Positions 36,558 through 45,014 are shown, counted from the first letter of the stretch. The stretch: DNA of 64,000 nt from Symbiodinium natans (GCA_905221605.1 CAJNDS010000891.1:265922-329921); one strand, 5' to 3'. Notes: a model not told the origin generated them from the sequence alone. Numbers and translations are program-made.

Positions 36558-36776
36558 CTAAACCCTAAACCCTAAACCAACAGAGAGGGTCCCAAAGCAA
36601 CATTCAAGGGAACTCGACCTTGAACCCCTACGGTGGCACCCGTGCGTTTGGGGACCCTTGTGAAGATGCCTAAAGTAATATAAGGGCCCATTAGGTACAG
36701 CCTTAGGGGTACGAGGCACAACTTCTTGAAACATATCCTTAACCCTAAGCCAGAACAAAAAAAAAAAAAACACCAA
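36558..36776 (-). CDS. 72-codon open frame
   Basis: LRVKDMFQEVVPRTPKAVPN then GPLYYFRHLHKGPQTHGCHR. Basic, His-rich; the N-terminal FFFF run is poly-A derived. Confidence 0.35.
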   Translation of the reverse strand: MVFFFFLFWLRVKDMFQEVVPRTPKAVPNGPLYYFRHLHKGPQTHGCHRRGSRSSSLECCFGTLSVGLGFRV

Positions 36777-36839
36777 ACAGCGGAGTTTGGGGCTTGGGAT
36801 GTCATGTGACTAGGTTTAGGGTTTAGGACTGGGGTTTGG

Positions 36840-37064
36840 TTAGGGTTTAGGTGTTTTGACATCTGAGGATACATGTATGGGACCAAATATGCATGGCAAC
36901 CCGTGATCATAAAACAACACATGTGTATAGACAGACAATCTGTATCTATGCATTAAATATAGCACGCTAAAGCATACAAATGCAAGTGCAAATGCAAAGA
37001 CAAATACATGTACATGTTGGGCACGTGATGGGCAAGAATGACCCGACGTGAATGGCAAATTCAT
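36840..37064 (-). CDS. 74-codon ATG frame with hydrophobic segment
   Basis: MNLPFTSGHSCPSRAQHVHV then VFAFALAFVCFSVLYLMHRY, a possible transmembrane helix, then YTHVLFYDHGLPCIFGPIHV. The hydrophobic part derives from a TTTGCA-like repeat, so chance is possible. Telomere-free segment. Confidence 0.35.
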   Translation of the reverse strand: MNLPFTSGHSCPSRAQHVHVFVFAFALAFVCFSVLYLMHRYRLSVYTHVLFYDHGLPCIFGPIHVSSDVKTPKP

Positions 37065-37116
37065 AAACTCCTGGCGCCCTGCAACCCTAAACCCTAAACC
37101 CTAAACCCTAAACCCT

Positions 37117-37209
37117 GAAGTCGTAACGGAGCACCAGATCGAGGTCCTTTGGGCCTTCGCAAGCTTCCGGGCTTCGAAGACCCTGAGCCCTAAACTCTTT
37201 AGGGTTTAG
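37117..37209 (+). CDS. Coding-like fragment
   Basis: EVVTEHQIEVLWAFASFRAS then KTLSPKL. Very protein-like helix, G/C third positions. Confidence 0.5.
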   Translation, partial: EVVTEHQIEVLWAFASFRASKTLSPKLFRV

Positions 37210-37275
37210 GGTTTAGGGTTTAGGGTTTAGGGTTTAGGGTTTAGGGTTTAGGGCTTAGGGCTTAGGGCCCCAAAC

Positions 37276-37422
37276 CCACAGGGGCTTCAAATCCTGGTGT
37301 GGTTGGGGCTTTCGGAGCAGATAGTTGTTCTTTCGGGGGGGCTGGGCGAGGCTCCAAACCACTAGAAACGGAGAGCTATGGAGGCTGCGGCTCGGCCCTT
37401 TTCCGAAGAAGGTTTAGGGTTT
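37276..37422 (+). CDS. Gly/Ser-rich coding-like fragment
   Basis: TGASNPGVVGAFGADSCSFG then GAGRGSKPLETESYGGCGSA. A minus frame is equally open. Confidence 0.3.
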
Positions 37423-37707
37423 AGGGTTTAGGGTTTTTAGGGTTGAGGGTTGAGGGTTTAGGATTTAGGGTGAAGGTTTCATTCTAGTCTAGGGATCAGG
37501 GTATACTTACTTCTCCCATAGCCATAGGGAAATCATGGTTAAGCTTCATTTCTTCTTGAAAAGGAAACCCAAAAGGCGTTAAGTTCAATTCTTGGCGAAG
37601 TATAGTGTACCGGGTTTCGGTTCTTCAGGTTTAAGGAATAGGGTTTTGTGAAACAAAGCCTCCACAGGCGCCAGATGGCGCATGCAACAATCCAACTCAC
37701 ATCAATA

Positions 37708-37817
37708 TATGGGGGGGGTTTCCGAAAGTAGGGGTACCCTTTTGGGGGGGTCCCTCTAATAGGGATTCTGTTCTATTTGGGGGAAAAAAAATAGGGGTAC
37801 CCCTATTTTGGGAGATG
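37708..37817. mobile_element. Family G element, intact
   Basis: GGGGGGGTTTCCGAAAGTAG, GGTACCCTTTTGGGGGGGTC, GGGATTCTGTTCTATTTGGG, then AGGGGTACCCCTATTTTGGG and AGATGCCC. Reference copy for the split element at 38.07-38.61 kb. Confidence 0.75.
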
Positions 37818-37894
37818 CCCATATAAAACACAAGCTAGTTTAGGGTTTAGGCTTCAAGGTCCACGTACGAGGGTTTGAGTTTTTGTTTTCGCAG

Positions 37895-37951
37895 GGCCAT
37901 ATGCGGCACGCAGCACGAGTCACCAGTCACGACGTGGAGAACACACTGTAC
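37895..37951 (+). CDS. Complete internal exon with both splice sites
   Basis: Upstream GAGTTTTTGTTTTCGCAG is a proper pyrimidine tract plus AG, followed by GG. The 57-bp exon reads GHMRHAARVTSHDVENTLY (19 codons, phase 0). It is followed by GTATGATTCG, a good donor. Best complete exon candidate in the window; product unknown. Confidence 0.55.
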
Positions 37952-38067
37952 GTATGATTCGTGTGTTCCGCGCGTGATGCTGCCTCCTCCCCCCCCCCCC
38001 CCCCCCCGCCCCAACAACCCGCCCAAACCCCGTTTCCCCAAACTAGCCCAAACTAGCAGATAAACTG

Positions 38068-38612
38068 GCAGATGGGGGCTTCCGAAAATGGGCGGTACCC
38101 TTTTTGGTGGTCTCTTTAAGGGGATTCTATTCTAGTTGGGGAATACTACACCACCGAAGACCCCAAACAGTCCAGAAGGGAGACAAAAGGAGACAAAGGG
38201 AGACAAGGAGCACTGGAATTTGGCAAAGGCCACCCACACGAAGGGAGACAAAGCGACAGGGAACCCAGGAATGCAAAGGCCACCCACATGAGGGGAGACA
38301 AAGGGTTTAGGGTTTAGGGTTTAGGGTTTAGGGTTTAGGGTTTAGGGTTTAGGGTTTAGGGTTTAGAGCCCAGGAACCTGGCAATGCTCACCAGAATGTC
38401 GGCAATCCCTTAAATGAGGTTGGGGACGGAGAGAAGCAGCCCACAGACTTTAGCCAAGGCCACCATGAAGGGAGACAAAGGGAGACAAGCAGCACAGGCA
38501 GCCGGCAGGAGCATGGTAGGTCGGAATTCGGAGAAAGAAACAGGAACCCTACAGTAAAACTGTTTGGGGGAAAAAGGGATGCCCCAATTTTGGGAAGCAC
38601 CCATCTACCGTC
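38068..38612. mobile_element. Family G element split by about 400 bp
   Basis: Left half GGGGGCTTCCGAAAATGGGC ... GGGATTCTATTCTAGTTGGG (38072-38145). Right half CTGTTTGGGGGAAAAAGGGA ... CCCCAATTTTGGGAAGCACC (38560-38606). Between them: GGGAGACAAAG repeats (38180-38300 and 38468-38495) and a 9-unit TTTAGGG array (38298-38366). Open frames of 68 (+) and 100 (-) codons here are repeat/element sequence. Confidence 0.65.
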
Positions 38613-38771
38613 CACTGTGGCGAGAGGTGCGCGTACCAGAAACACTAAAATCTCAGGCAAGAAATCACGAGAACACTTAGTAGGAACCATCTACCCTAGG
38701 ACTTTGTTCCCAGGACCCTAAACCCTAAACCCTAAACCCTAAACCCTAAACCCTAAACCCTAAACCCTAAA

Positions 38772-38900
38772 CACTCACAGTACAGCTTCGGGGCTCCGGG
38801 GTTTCTTGAGCTGAAACTGACGCGGACAGAAACACCTGTATTCTGGCAAGTTGGGTGTAACATTAGAGAGGCAACCGAAACCCTAAACCCTAAACCCTAA
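38772..38900 (+). CDS. Coding-like fragment, 42 codons
   Basis: HSQYSFGAPGFLELKLTRTE then TPVFWQVGCNIREAT; a beta-rich, well-mixed sequence between uniform CCCTAAA arrays. Confidence 0.5.
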   Translation, partial: HSQYSFGAPGFLELKLTRTETPVFWQVGCNIREATETLNPKP

Positions 38901-38935
38901 ACCCTAAACCCTAAACCCTCAACCCTACTTTGGGG

Positions 38936-39067
38936 AGCAGAAGCCCTGCCTGGCAACTCCCAGGCCGGATGCTGCAGCAGCGACAGGAGGAGATCCGGCC
39001 CGCGGATGAGGTTGGTCAAGGGGAGATGGCCTTGAAAGAGGGTTTAGGGTTTAGGGCTAGGGTTTAG
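38936..39067 (+). CDS. Coding-like fragment whose end is triplicated
   Basis: SRSPAWQLPGRMLQQRQEEI then RPADEVGQGEMALKEG, charged helix with G/C third positions. Its last 27 bp recur twice downstream (see 39010-39328). Confidence 0.5.
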   Translation, partial: SRSPAWQLPGRMLQQRQEEIRPADEVGQGEMALKEGLGFRARV

Positions 39068-39328
39068 GGTTTAGGGTTTAGGGTTTTTAGGGTTTTAGGG
39101 TTTTGAGGTTTTGAGGTTTGGGGTTTAGGGTTTGTAGGGTTGGTCAAGGGGAGATGGCCTTGAACTAGGGTTTAGGGATTAGGGCTTTTGGGGCCTTTGG
39201 TTTTTTTTAGGGTTTTAGGGTTTTTAGGGTTTGTAGGGTTTTTAGGGGGTTTAGGGTTGATGGGGATGTAGGGTTTAGGGGTTATAGGGTTTTAGGGCTT
39301 GGGTTGGTCAAGGGGAGATGGCCTTGAA
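39010..39328 (+). repeat. Three copies of a 27-bp exon end separated by telomeric sequence
   Basis: GTTGGTCAAGGGGAGATGGC plus CTTGAA occurs at 39010-39036, 39138-39164 and 39302-39328. About 100 and 137 bp of TTTAGGG-like sequence lie between. This is what repeated insertion of telomeric sequence with duplication of the target would leave. Confidence 0.9.
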
Positions 39329-39439
39329 AGTCACGGATTCCAATGGGACTTAGGTTTATAGGGTTTCTAGGGTTTAGGGTCAGGGCTTAGGGTTTCAGGG
39401 GTTATAGGGCTTGAGGGCTTAAGGTTTAGGGTTGAGGGC

Positions 39440-39550
39440 TTAGGGGCTGTTCTTTGTAGCGGCTTTGAGCCCGTAGAACTCAGGGTTGAGGATGTCGAGC
39501 TTCTGTTTGGACACTGAGTTGCATGGAAGGAGTGTTTTCAGGTGGGTCGT
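39440..39550 (-). CDS. Coding-like fragment with own boundaries
   Basis: TTHLKTLLPCNSVSKQKLDI then LNPEFYGLKAATKNSP and TAA. Excellent composition; one of the strongest short fragments. Confidence 0.55.
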   Translation of the reverse strand, partial: TTHLKTLLPCNSVSKQKLDILNPEFYGLKAATKNSP

Positions 39551-39745
39551 CTAGTTCATTGTTGGGATAATATTAAAAACTTAATTCTTTATTCCTTATT
39601 GGGTTTAAGTACCCTTAAAAATGTAAAATGTTACCCAACTATGACAAAGTGGTAGCCGTGTTTATACGAGCCCCTACCATGTGCTTAAGAACCCCCCAAG
39701 CTCAATCATAAGTAAGCTTCAAAGGCATAAGCCTTAAGTGCCTTA
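39551..39745. other. AT-rich unique segment
   Basis: GATAATATTAAAAACTTAAT, CTTATTGGGTTTAAGTACCC and GCTTAAGAACCCCCCAAGC hint at decayed family I or A ends; no gene seen. Confidence 0.4.
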
Positions 39746-39749
39746 AGTC

Positions 39750-39854
39750 TCCTGGGCTAAACGCAGGGACCAGCGTTTGCCCGCCTTCCTCTGCGCCCAA
39801 GGAGTAGTCAAACTCCCTCCTGACACAGAGTGCTGCCCACGTTGGAAACTCTGA
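39750..39854 (+). CDS. Coding-like fragment
   Basis: AKRRDQRLPAFLCAQGVVKL then PPDTECCPRWKL and TGA. Cys-rich, clearly protein-like; possible gene end. Confidence 0.5.
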   Translation, partial: SWAKRRDQRLPAFLCAQGVVKLPPDTECCPRWKL

Positions 39855-40018
39855 ATCTCAAACCCTAAACCCTAAACCATGAGTCAACCCCTAGAACCTT
39901 TAAAGCTCTTTTCTTGTGTTGCGAACAAATTTAGACCCAGGAGTGTCAATGTAACCTAGGAAATGAAAGGACACTTACCCCTTTTGGTTTAAAGGGGGTT
40001 TAGCAAGAAAGCTCAGCC

Positions 40019-40125
40019 CTACCTAGAGAGGGTCCGCTGGCAGCACGAGTGGCGGAATCTAGGTTTACCGTCTACCACTGACATGCTGGTGCTTAAGTTG
40101 GGTGGCGATCCCTTTACGTTCTTTA
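40019..40125 (-). CDS. Coding-like fragment
   Basis: KGSPPNLSTSMSVVDGKPRF then RHSCCQRTLSR and TAG in unique sequence. The upstream Pro-rich continuation (to 40276) is repeat-derived. Confidence 0.5.
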
Positions 40126-40245
40126 GTTTTTTGTTTCTGTTTTTGGGTGCGGGGGGGTTAGGGTTTGGGGTTTCGGGCTTCAGGTTTGGAGTTTGGGTTT
40201 TGGGGCTTGGGGAGGGGGGGGGGGGGGGGGTTGCAGCGCACATAA

Positions 40246-40382
40246 TTGGAGGCTCATGGGTACTTATTACCCCCAATTCAATTGAATCAATTATAAGTCT
40301 ACGTAAACCTACTAAGTACTAGAGGACTTAGGGGCTTGTATGTGCAGCTATGAATGGGGCTATACCCTGCACCTCCGAGTAT
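40246..40382. mobile_element. Diverged family A element
   Basis: TTGGAGGCTCATGGGTACTT ... CTATACCCTGCACCTCCGAG arms. Confidence 0.65.
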
Positions 40383-40534
40383 GGGATAGGCATCCAATCC
40401 TCACTCCTTCACTGGCAGGCACCGTTAGTTTCGTGACAAACTTCGTTCGGGTTAAGGCTTCCCACCTCGCGAAGTACAAACCTGTGGTTTTTTTCCCGAT
40501 GCCCGTGACACGCACCCGAAACGCTAAACCCTGA
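40383..40534 (+). CDS. Coding-like fragment
   Basis: GIGIQ-side repeat-free frame: RHPILTPSLAGTVSFVTNFV then RVKASHLAKYKPVVFFPMPV and TRTRNAKP. Open leftward to an ATG at 40340 inside the A element. Confidence 0.45.
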
Positions 40535-40590
40535 ACCCTGAACCCTGAACCCTGAACCCTGAACCCTGAACCCTAAACCCTAAACCCTAA
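40535..40590 (-). repeat. CCCTGAA variant array
   Basis: Six CCCTGAA units followed by CCCTAAA. Confidence 0.9.
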
Positions 40591-40595
40591 ACCCA

Positions 40596-40739
40596 ACTCA
40601 AGCCTCCGCACCCTCGAAAGCCCTGAGAGCGGATCCTAGGCCAGAACCGCAGCAGCTGCTCACCAGAAGGGTCGGCCTTCCCAACGCCCAGAGGATGTCA
40701 GGGCAGCTTCAAGTGCGAGTTGACGACAATAGGGTTTAG
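40596..40739 (+). CDS. Coding-like fragment, 47 codons
   Basis: TQASAPSKALRADPRPEPQQ then LLTRRVGLPNAQRMSGQLQV and RVDDN. Excellent helix/linker composition. The AQRMSGQL codons are part of a 24-bp duplication. Confidence 0.5.
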   Translation, partial: TQASAPSKALRADPRPEPQQLLTRRVGLPNAQRMSGQLQVRVDDNRV

Positions 40740-40857
40740 GGTTTAGGGTTTAGGGTTTAGGGTTCCTTGTTGGGGCCCCTTTTATGAGTGGATCGTACTG
40801 GGTGTATTGGGGGGTCCCTGGTTTTCGTAAACTCCCAGAGGATGTCAGGGCAGCTTC
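40687..40857 (+). repeat. 24-bp direct duplication flanking an insertion
   Basis: CCCAGAGGATGTCAGGGCAG plus CTTC occurs at 40687-40710 and 40834-40857. The 123 bp between contain a TTTAGGG array and a family G-like piece. Confidence 0.85.
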
Positions 40858-40889
40858 TCAAAGGCCTTCTAGGGTTAGGGGTTTAGGGA

Positions 40890-41033
40890 TTAGGGTCAGG
40901 GCTGTTGCTGCTTAAGATAAGGCTGCTTCTTTTGAAAGCAGTACACGGCACATGTAAGAGTAGAACATTCTTGAAAGCCTCCTTCTTATGGGAGGCCTCC
41001 CATCTGAAGCTGTCCAGAAAGCTCTTGGTTTAG
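40890..41033 (+). CDS. Coding-like fragment, 47 codons
   Basis: LLLLKIRLLLLKAVHGTCKS then RTFLKASFLWEASHLKLSRK and LLV. Amphipathic/hydrophobic, uninterrupted; stop TAG in the next tract. Confidence 0.5.
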   Translation, partial: LGSGLLLLKIRLLLLKAVHGTCKSRTFLKASFLWEASHLKLSRKLLV

Positions 41034-41094
41034 GGTTTAGGGTTTCGGGTTTGGGGTTTAGGGCTTCGGGTTGGAGTTTTATAGGGTTTTAGGG

Positions 41095-41230
41095 CAGGGT
41101 TGAGCATACCTAACATAGCACATCTGCTCAGGAAGGTGGCTAGTCCCGGCAAGAACAACCTGAAAGCTAACGCCCAGGCCCCAAATTCTTCCCCAACTCC
41201 CAACTCGTTCTCTTTTCGGTGGGGGGGGGG
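41095..41230 (-). CDS. Coding-like fragment
   Basis: ENELGVGEEFGAWALAFRLF then LPGLATFLSRCAMLGMLNPA. Hydrophobic, possibly membrane-associated. Upstream Pro run comes from a poly-G tract (41220-41238); downstream is telomeric. Confidence 0.45.
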
Positions 41231-41266
41231 GGGGGGGTTGGGGGAGGGGATGCCCAAAAACCTCAC

Positions 41267-41406
41267 TTGAAGGTTCATGGTACTTAGTAACCAATTATAA
41301 CTGTACTTATAACTGTACTTGTAACCATATTAGGGCACTTAAGGGGCTTTTAAGTACAGTTATAAGTACAGGTATAATTGGCTAATAAGTACCATGAACC
41401 TTCAAG
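41267..41406. mobile_element. Family A element, well preserved
   Basis: TTGAAGGTTCATGGTACTTA ... AAGTACCATGAACCTTCAAG, near-identical arms; a good consensus copy. Confidence 0.9.
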
Positions 41407-41409
41407 CAA

Positions 41410-41493
41410 CCCTCAACACGAACCCACGAAAGCCAAGCCCGCAACGCAGTGAACGATGAAACGCCGCACATTGACCACATGGTCAGTTCTTGA
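41410..41493 (+). CDS. Coding-like fragment
   Basis: TRTHESQARNAVNDETPHID then HMVSS and TGA. An ATG frame (MKRRTLTTWSVLDSSDSP, 41456-41512) overlaps. Confidence 0.45.
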   Translation, partial: PSTRTHESQARNAVNDETPHIDHMVSS

Positions 41494-41714
41494 TAGCAGC
41501 GACTCCCCCTAAACCCTAAACCCTAAACAGAAAACCCTAAACCCTAAACCCTAAACCCAAAACCCAAAACCCTAAACCCTAAACCCTAAACCCAAAACCC
41601 TAAACCCTAAACCCTAACTTAGAGAAGTGACCATCCTCAGAGCCTTCCAAGAACCCTAGTTGGGCTTTCGAGTCCCTAAACCCTACTGTAGAAACTCAAA
41701 ACCCTAAACCCTGA

Positions 41715-41876
41715 GATTTTGAAACCCTCAACTGGGCTGTGCTTTTATTTTCAACAAAGAAAAATCACTCTGGGAACAGTGCCGACGGAACATTCATAAT
41801 TCCGATGCGCCTTCGACCACTTTTTTGGTTTCGGGTCTGGGGTTTAGGTGTGTGCTTTTTTTGTTTACAAGTGTAG
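41715..41876 (+). CDS. Coding-like fragment, 53 codons
   Basis: LLFSTKKNHSGNSADGTFII then PMRLRPLFWFRVWGLGVCFF. Uninterrupted TGA-to-TAG frame; first part convincing. Confidence 0.45.
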   Translation, partial: DFETLNWAVLLFSTKKNHSGNSADGTFIIPMRLRPLFWFRVWGLGVCFFCLQV

Positions 41877-41971
41877 GCACACCCTAAACCCTAAACCCAA
41901 AACCCAAAACCCTAAACCCTAAACCCTAAACCCTAAACACAGGCCTTTTGCTGCTGCAATGGGCTTAGGGT

Positions 41972-42080
41972 TCAAGGATTAAAGGCTTTCTGAGCCGAAG
42001 CCTCGGGCCCCTGCTTTGAGCTTCCTGGGTAGCGATAAACTTCTTCCGCTGAAAAATGTAACCAGCTATAATTGTAAACC
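41972..42080 (-). CDS. Coding-like fragment
   Basis: YNYSWLHFSAEEVYRYPGSS then KQGPEASAQKAFNP and TAA. Aromatic N-part, polar tail; strongly protein-like. Confidence 0.5.
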
Positions 42081-42355
42081 CCAACCCCAAACCCTAAACC
42101 CGAAACCCCTTTCCCTAAACCCAAAACCCAACCCCAAACCCCAAAACCTAAACCCCAAACCCTAACCCCAAACCCTAAACCCCAAACCCTAAACCCCAAA
42201 CCCTAAACTACCCCAAATCCTAAACCCTAAACCCGAAACCCTAAACCCCAAACCCTCAACCCTAAACCCCAAACCCTCAACCCTAAACCCGAAACCCTAA
42301 ACCCCAAACCCTAAACCCTAAACCCTACACCCCAAACCCTAAACCCGAAACCCCA
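42081..42355 (-). repeat. Mixed CCCTAAA/CCCCAAA field
   Basis: Heptamer variants only; no gene seen. Confidence 0.9.
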
Positions 42356-42356
42356 A

Positions 42357-42473
42357 AGCCCACCGCGCCTGAAGCCAGCCCACGCGCTGGAGGAACTCCT
42401 GGAAGTCTTTGCCTCCACAGCGTCTCCGATGTGCGACATCGGGGCTTCGAAGGGTTTAGGGTTTAGGGTTTAG
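42357..42473 (+). CDS. Coding-like fragment
   Basis: PPRLKPAHALEELLEVFAST then ASPMCDIGASKG. Leu-rich helix with G/C third positions. Confidence 0.5.
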   Translation, partial: SPPRLKPAHALEELLEVFASTASPMCDIGASKGLGFRV

Positions 42474-42479
42474 GGTTTA

Positions 42480-43027
42480 GGTCGACTCTCTAAATTCGGG
42501 TTCCTCTCTACGTGCCGTATAGAGTACGTACAGCAGCCGTTGAAAAAAGGACCCTCAAAGGGGCCCTGCTTTAGAGAACAAGCTATAAAACAAGGCTTGG
42601 GACAAGGGCTTAAGGGTTTGAGTGTTTGGGGGCCAACCAGCAGTTGCATCACAAAACCCTCGACCCTTAACCGTATTTGTGTTTGGGCACTTTACTGTGT
42701 TTGCTTTGATGGATTTGCATGTATTGTTGTTTGTTGTATTCATTATTGGTTTGTGGATCTTGCTTTCAAGTGTCAGTGTGCGGGCATAGGATCGGGTATT
42801 CATATGCATTGGCTGCATTTAATTCGTTTTTGGAAGGACGTCTAGGGGGGTTTGGATTCAGGGTTTGTGGTGCCTTTCAGGTTCCCCAGAACCTGTTTTG
42901 GTTTGAAATGCCCAATTGGAGAATTCCAGTGGGAAAAGTTCGGGTTTACGGCTTGGTGGTGAAAAGGGTGACCTGCTCAGCACTTGACTTACGACTCACG
43001 CGTCAGGTTTCTCTCAACATTCCTTAA
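42480..43027 (+). CDS. Repeat-free 550-bp segment with two overlapping frames
   Basis: Frame 1 (42540-42845, 101 codons) has SVWGPTSSCITKPSTLNRIC and a hydrophobic CIVVCCIHYWFVDLAF. Frame 2 (42719-43027, 102 codons) ends FQVPQNLFWFEMPNWRIPVG, KVRVYGLVVKRV. T/G-rich, membrane-like. One frameshifted or spliced gene is possible; neither has a clear start context. Confidence 0.35.
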
Positions 43028-43227
43028 CCCCTAAACTCCTAAACCCCTAAAACCCTGTGCCAAGAGCCCCTGAACCCCGAAAATCCCGAAATCCCTAAAC
43101 CCCTACACCCCTAAACTCCTGAACTAGGAACGCCTGAACCCTGAAAATCCAAACCCCTGAACCCCTAAACCTACTAAAACTCCAAACTCCTGAACCCACC
43201 AAACCCTAAACCCCCTAAACCCGAATC

Positions 43228-43350
43228 TTGGTAGCCCAGTACCCATATCAAAATAAGGGCACCCGTTTTGGGGGGGTTAGTTACTTTCTAAAGAAACCTT
43301 GAACCAACGACAAGGGAAAGAAAAGGGTACCACTGCGGTACTGCGACAAG
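43228..43350. mobile_element. Family J element copy 2, without insert
   Basis: CTTGGTAGCCCAGTACCCAT ... GGGTACCACTGCGG, same architecture as 34.87 kb. Confidence 0.75.
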
Positions 43351-43374
43351 GTTTGGTGGATAAGCTGTGGTTTT

Positions 43375-43545
43375 AACCCCTAAACCCCCTAAACCCCCTA
43401 AACCCCCTAAACCCCCTAAACCCCCCAAACCCCCCAAACCCCCTCCGCCCCCTGAGCCCCCTCAGCCCCCTAAACCCCCTGAACTCCCTGAACTCCCTAA
43501 ACCCCCTAAACCCCTAAACCCCCTAAACCCCTAAACCCTAAATCC
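43375..43545 (-). repeat. Nonamer CCCCCTAAA array and variants
   Basis: CCCCCTAAA repeats with CCCCCCAAA and CCCCCTGAA sub-blocks: a 9-bp variant, thus in-frame as a coding repeat. Confidence 0.9.
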
Positions 43546-43607
43546 GAAACCCTAAACCCTAAGCCCTAAACCCTAAACCCTAAATCCCCCCCCCCCCCCC
43601 CCCCCCC

Positions 43608-43698
43608 CCCCGCGGCGCCGGCTGCGCGCCACTGCCCGCGCTGCACGCTGTAGCCGAAGCGCCCCCGGGTGTGGCGCACCCAGAGCCGGTCCTTGCAT
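43608..43698 (-). CDS. GC-rich exon-like fragment preceded by TTTAG|G
   Basis: CKDRLWVRHTRGRFGYSVQR then GQWRAAGAA with essentially all third positions G/C. The 5' side is (TTTAGGG)n ending TTTAG|GATG, so the telomeric unit itself would give the acceptor AG. The plus frame is Ala/Pro-rich and less likely. Confidence 0.45.
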
Positions 43699-43829
43699 CC
43701 TAAACCCTAAACCCTAAACCCTAAACCCTAAACCCTAAGCCCCCTAACCCTAAATCCTAAACCCCCAAACCTCCCAAACCCTTAAGCCCCTAGAGCCCCT
43801 ATAGGGTTTGCCGAAGATTTTGTAAGGGT

Positions 43830-44060
43830 GCAGGTAGGCAGAGGGGTGGAAGGAGGAACCCCTTGAAGGGACCCTTCATCTTCTTCCCTATGTAATCCCT
43901 ATATACCCTGTAGCCCCCTTCTACCTGAAGTAGGCCCGTACTAACCCCTGAATAACCCCTAGACTCCCTTATACTTACTGTTGGTTCGCAGGGAATGAGT
44001 AGATTAGGGCCCTATATATACCCTTTTAAGGGATTATATGGGGTACCTCATTCCCCCATT
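43830..44060. mobile_element. Inverted-repeat-like unique element
   Basis: GAGGAACCCCTTGAAGGGAC, CTATGTAATCCCTATATACC, TACTGTTGGTTCGCAGGGAA, GGGCCCTATATATACCC and GGGATTATATGGGGTACCTC: several short palindromes, telomere-free, no gene. A sibling TIR ACCTTCC...GGTGGTACC lies at 44188-44233. Confidence 0.4.
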
Positions 44061-44234
44061 GTTCTACCACTCAGCCGGGACCCTGTAGACTAAACCCTAA
44101 ACCCCAAACACCAAACCCCAAACCCTAAACCCTAAACCCTGAAGCCTGAACCCTAAAACAAAAGGGGCGGGGGGATAAAAGGTACCTTCCTCCCTAATTA
44201 AGTGTTTAGTATGAGTTAGTAAGGTGGTACCACC

Positions 44235-44520
44235 AGGAGCGGGGTCGATTTCTCCCGCCTCGGGTGCCTCGGTGCGTGGGACGGCGCCGGCGCCTGCTGG
44301 CTCCGGGCGCGCGGCTGCGCCGGTGGCGGAGTGGGAGGCCGACGGCACGAGCAGGCCGGGAGAGCGGCACGACTAGTCCAACGAAGATTATGGACCCGCA
44401 GCCGACATGGCTTACTCTCTCTCAACATCAGCCGCGAGCTCTCAGGTCGTAGCCTCAAAGTAAATCGACCAAACGATATCTCCAACTGCCAGGGATTCGA
44501 ATGCTGTCTTCGCATCAGCA
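44235..44520. CDS. GC-rich unique segment, several frames open
   Basis: Minus 101-codon frame (PPTPPPAQPRARSQQAPAPS) and plus frames (GLLSLNISRELSGRSLKVNR) are all open. Coding likely, frame undecided apart from the entry below. Confidence 0.3.
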
Positions 44521-44543
44521 TAAGTCTTATCGAGGCACCTTGA
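44442..44543 (-). pseudogene. Coding-like fragment ending at in-frame TGA
   Basis: SRCLDKTYADAKTAFESLAV then GDIVWSIYFEATT, TGA (44442-44444). The same frame continues ELAADVERE to TAA. Clearly protein-like on both sides of the TGA. Confidence 0.5.
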
Positions 44544-44627
44544 GGGGGTGTTCGACTTCTTCACCCTCAGCTCCGATGTGTAGAAGGAGGGTTTAGGGTT
44601 TAGGGTTTAGGTTTTAGGGTTTAGGGT

Positions 44628-44675
44628 TTATAGGGTATAGGGTATAGGGTATAGGGTATAGGGTATAGGGTTTAG
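44628..44675 (+). repeat. GGGTATA variant array
   Basis: Six TATAGGG units between TTTAGGG tracts. Confidence 0.9.
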
Positions 44676-44687
44676 GGTTTAGGGTAC

Positions 44688-44765
44688 AATCTCTCCCCCG
44701 ATCAGCGCATGTGCGCTCGTGCCAGATTGGCAGCCGCCCGGAACCTGATACATTCTACTGGCTGA
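44688..44765 (+). CDS. Coding-like fragment
   Basis: NLSPDQRMCARARLAAARNL then IHSTG and TGA; Ala/Arg helix. A second plus frame (QSLPRSAHVRSCQIGSRPEP) is also open. Confidence 0.4.
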   Translation, partial: NLSPDQRMCARARLAAARNLIHSTG

Positions 44766-44822
44766 GCCCGAAACCCGACACGAAACTTCAAACCCTAAAC
44801 CCTAAACCCTAAACCCTAATCC

Positions 44823-45014
44823 CTAAACCCTAGACTTCAAACTTACAACAAAACCGACTCTAGAACCCCAAAGCACCCCCTGCGGGGCAGAACCAAATCT
44901 CGGCACTTTGCCACGCCCAGTATCGATGGCCAGAAGATCTGCAGGCTCCATCTCTTTCACCTTCGGAGTTGGTTGGTGCTTAGTAGAAGGAGGGGCCTGA
45001 ATCCCCTGAACCAC
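44823..45014 (-). CDS. 63-codon ATG frame
   Basis: MVQGIQAPPSTKHQPTPKVK then EMEPADLLAIDTGRGKVPRF and GSAPQGVLWGSRVGFVV, stop TAG at the telomeric edge. One of the few ATG-to-stop frames of ordinary composition. Confidence 0.5.
   Translation of the reverse strand: MVQGIQAPPSTKHQPTPKVKEMEPADLLAIDTGRGKVPRFGSAPQGVLWGSRVGFVVSLKSRV

Noticed and set aside
38388-38690. 100-codon minus frame as a gene.
   Set aside because: Derived from the GGGAGACAAAG repeat and a family G half-element.
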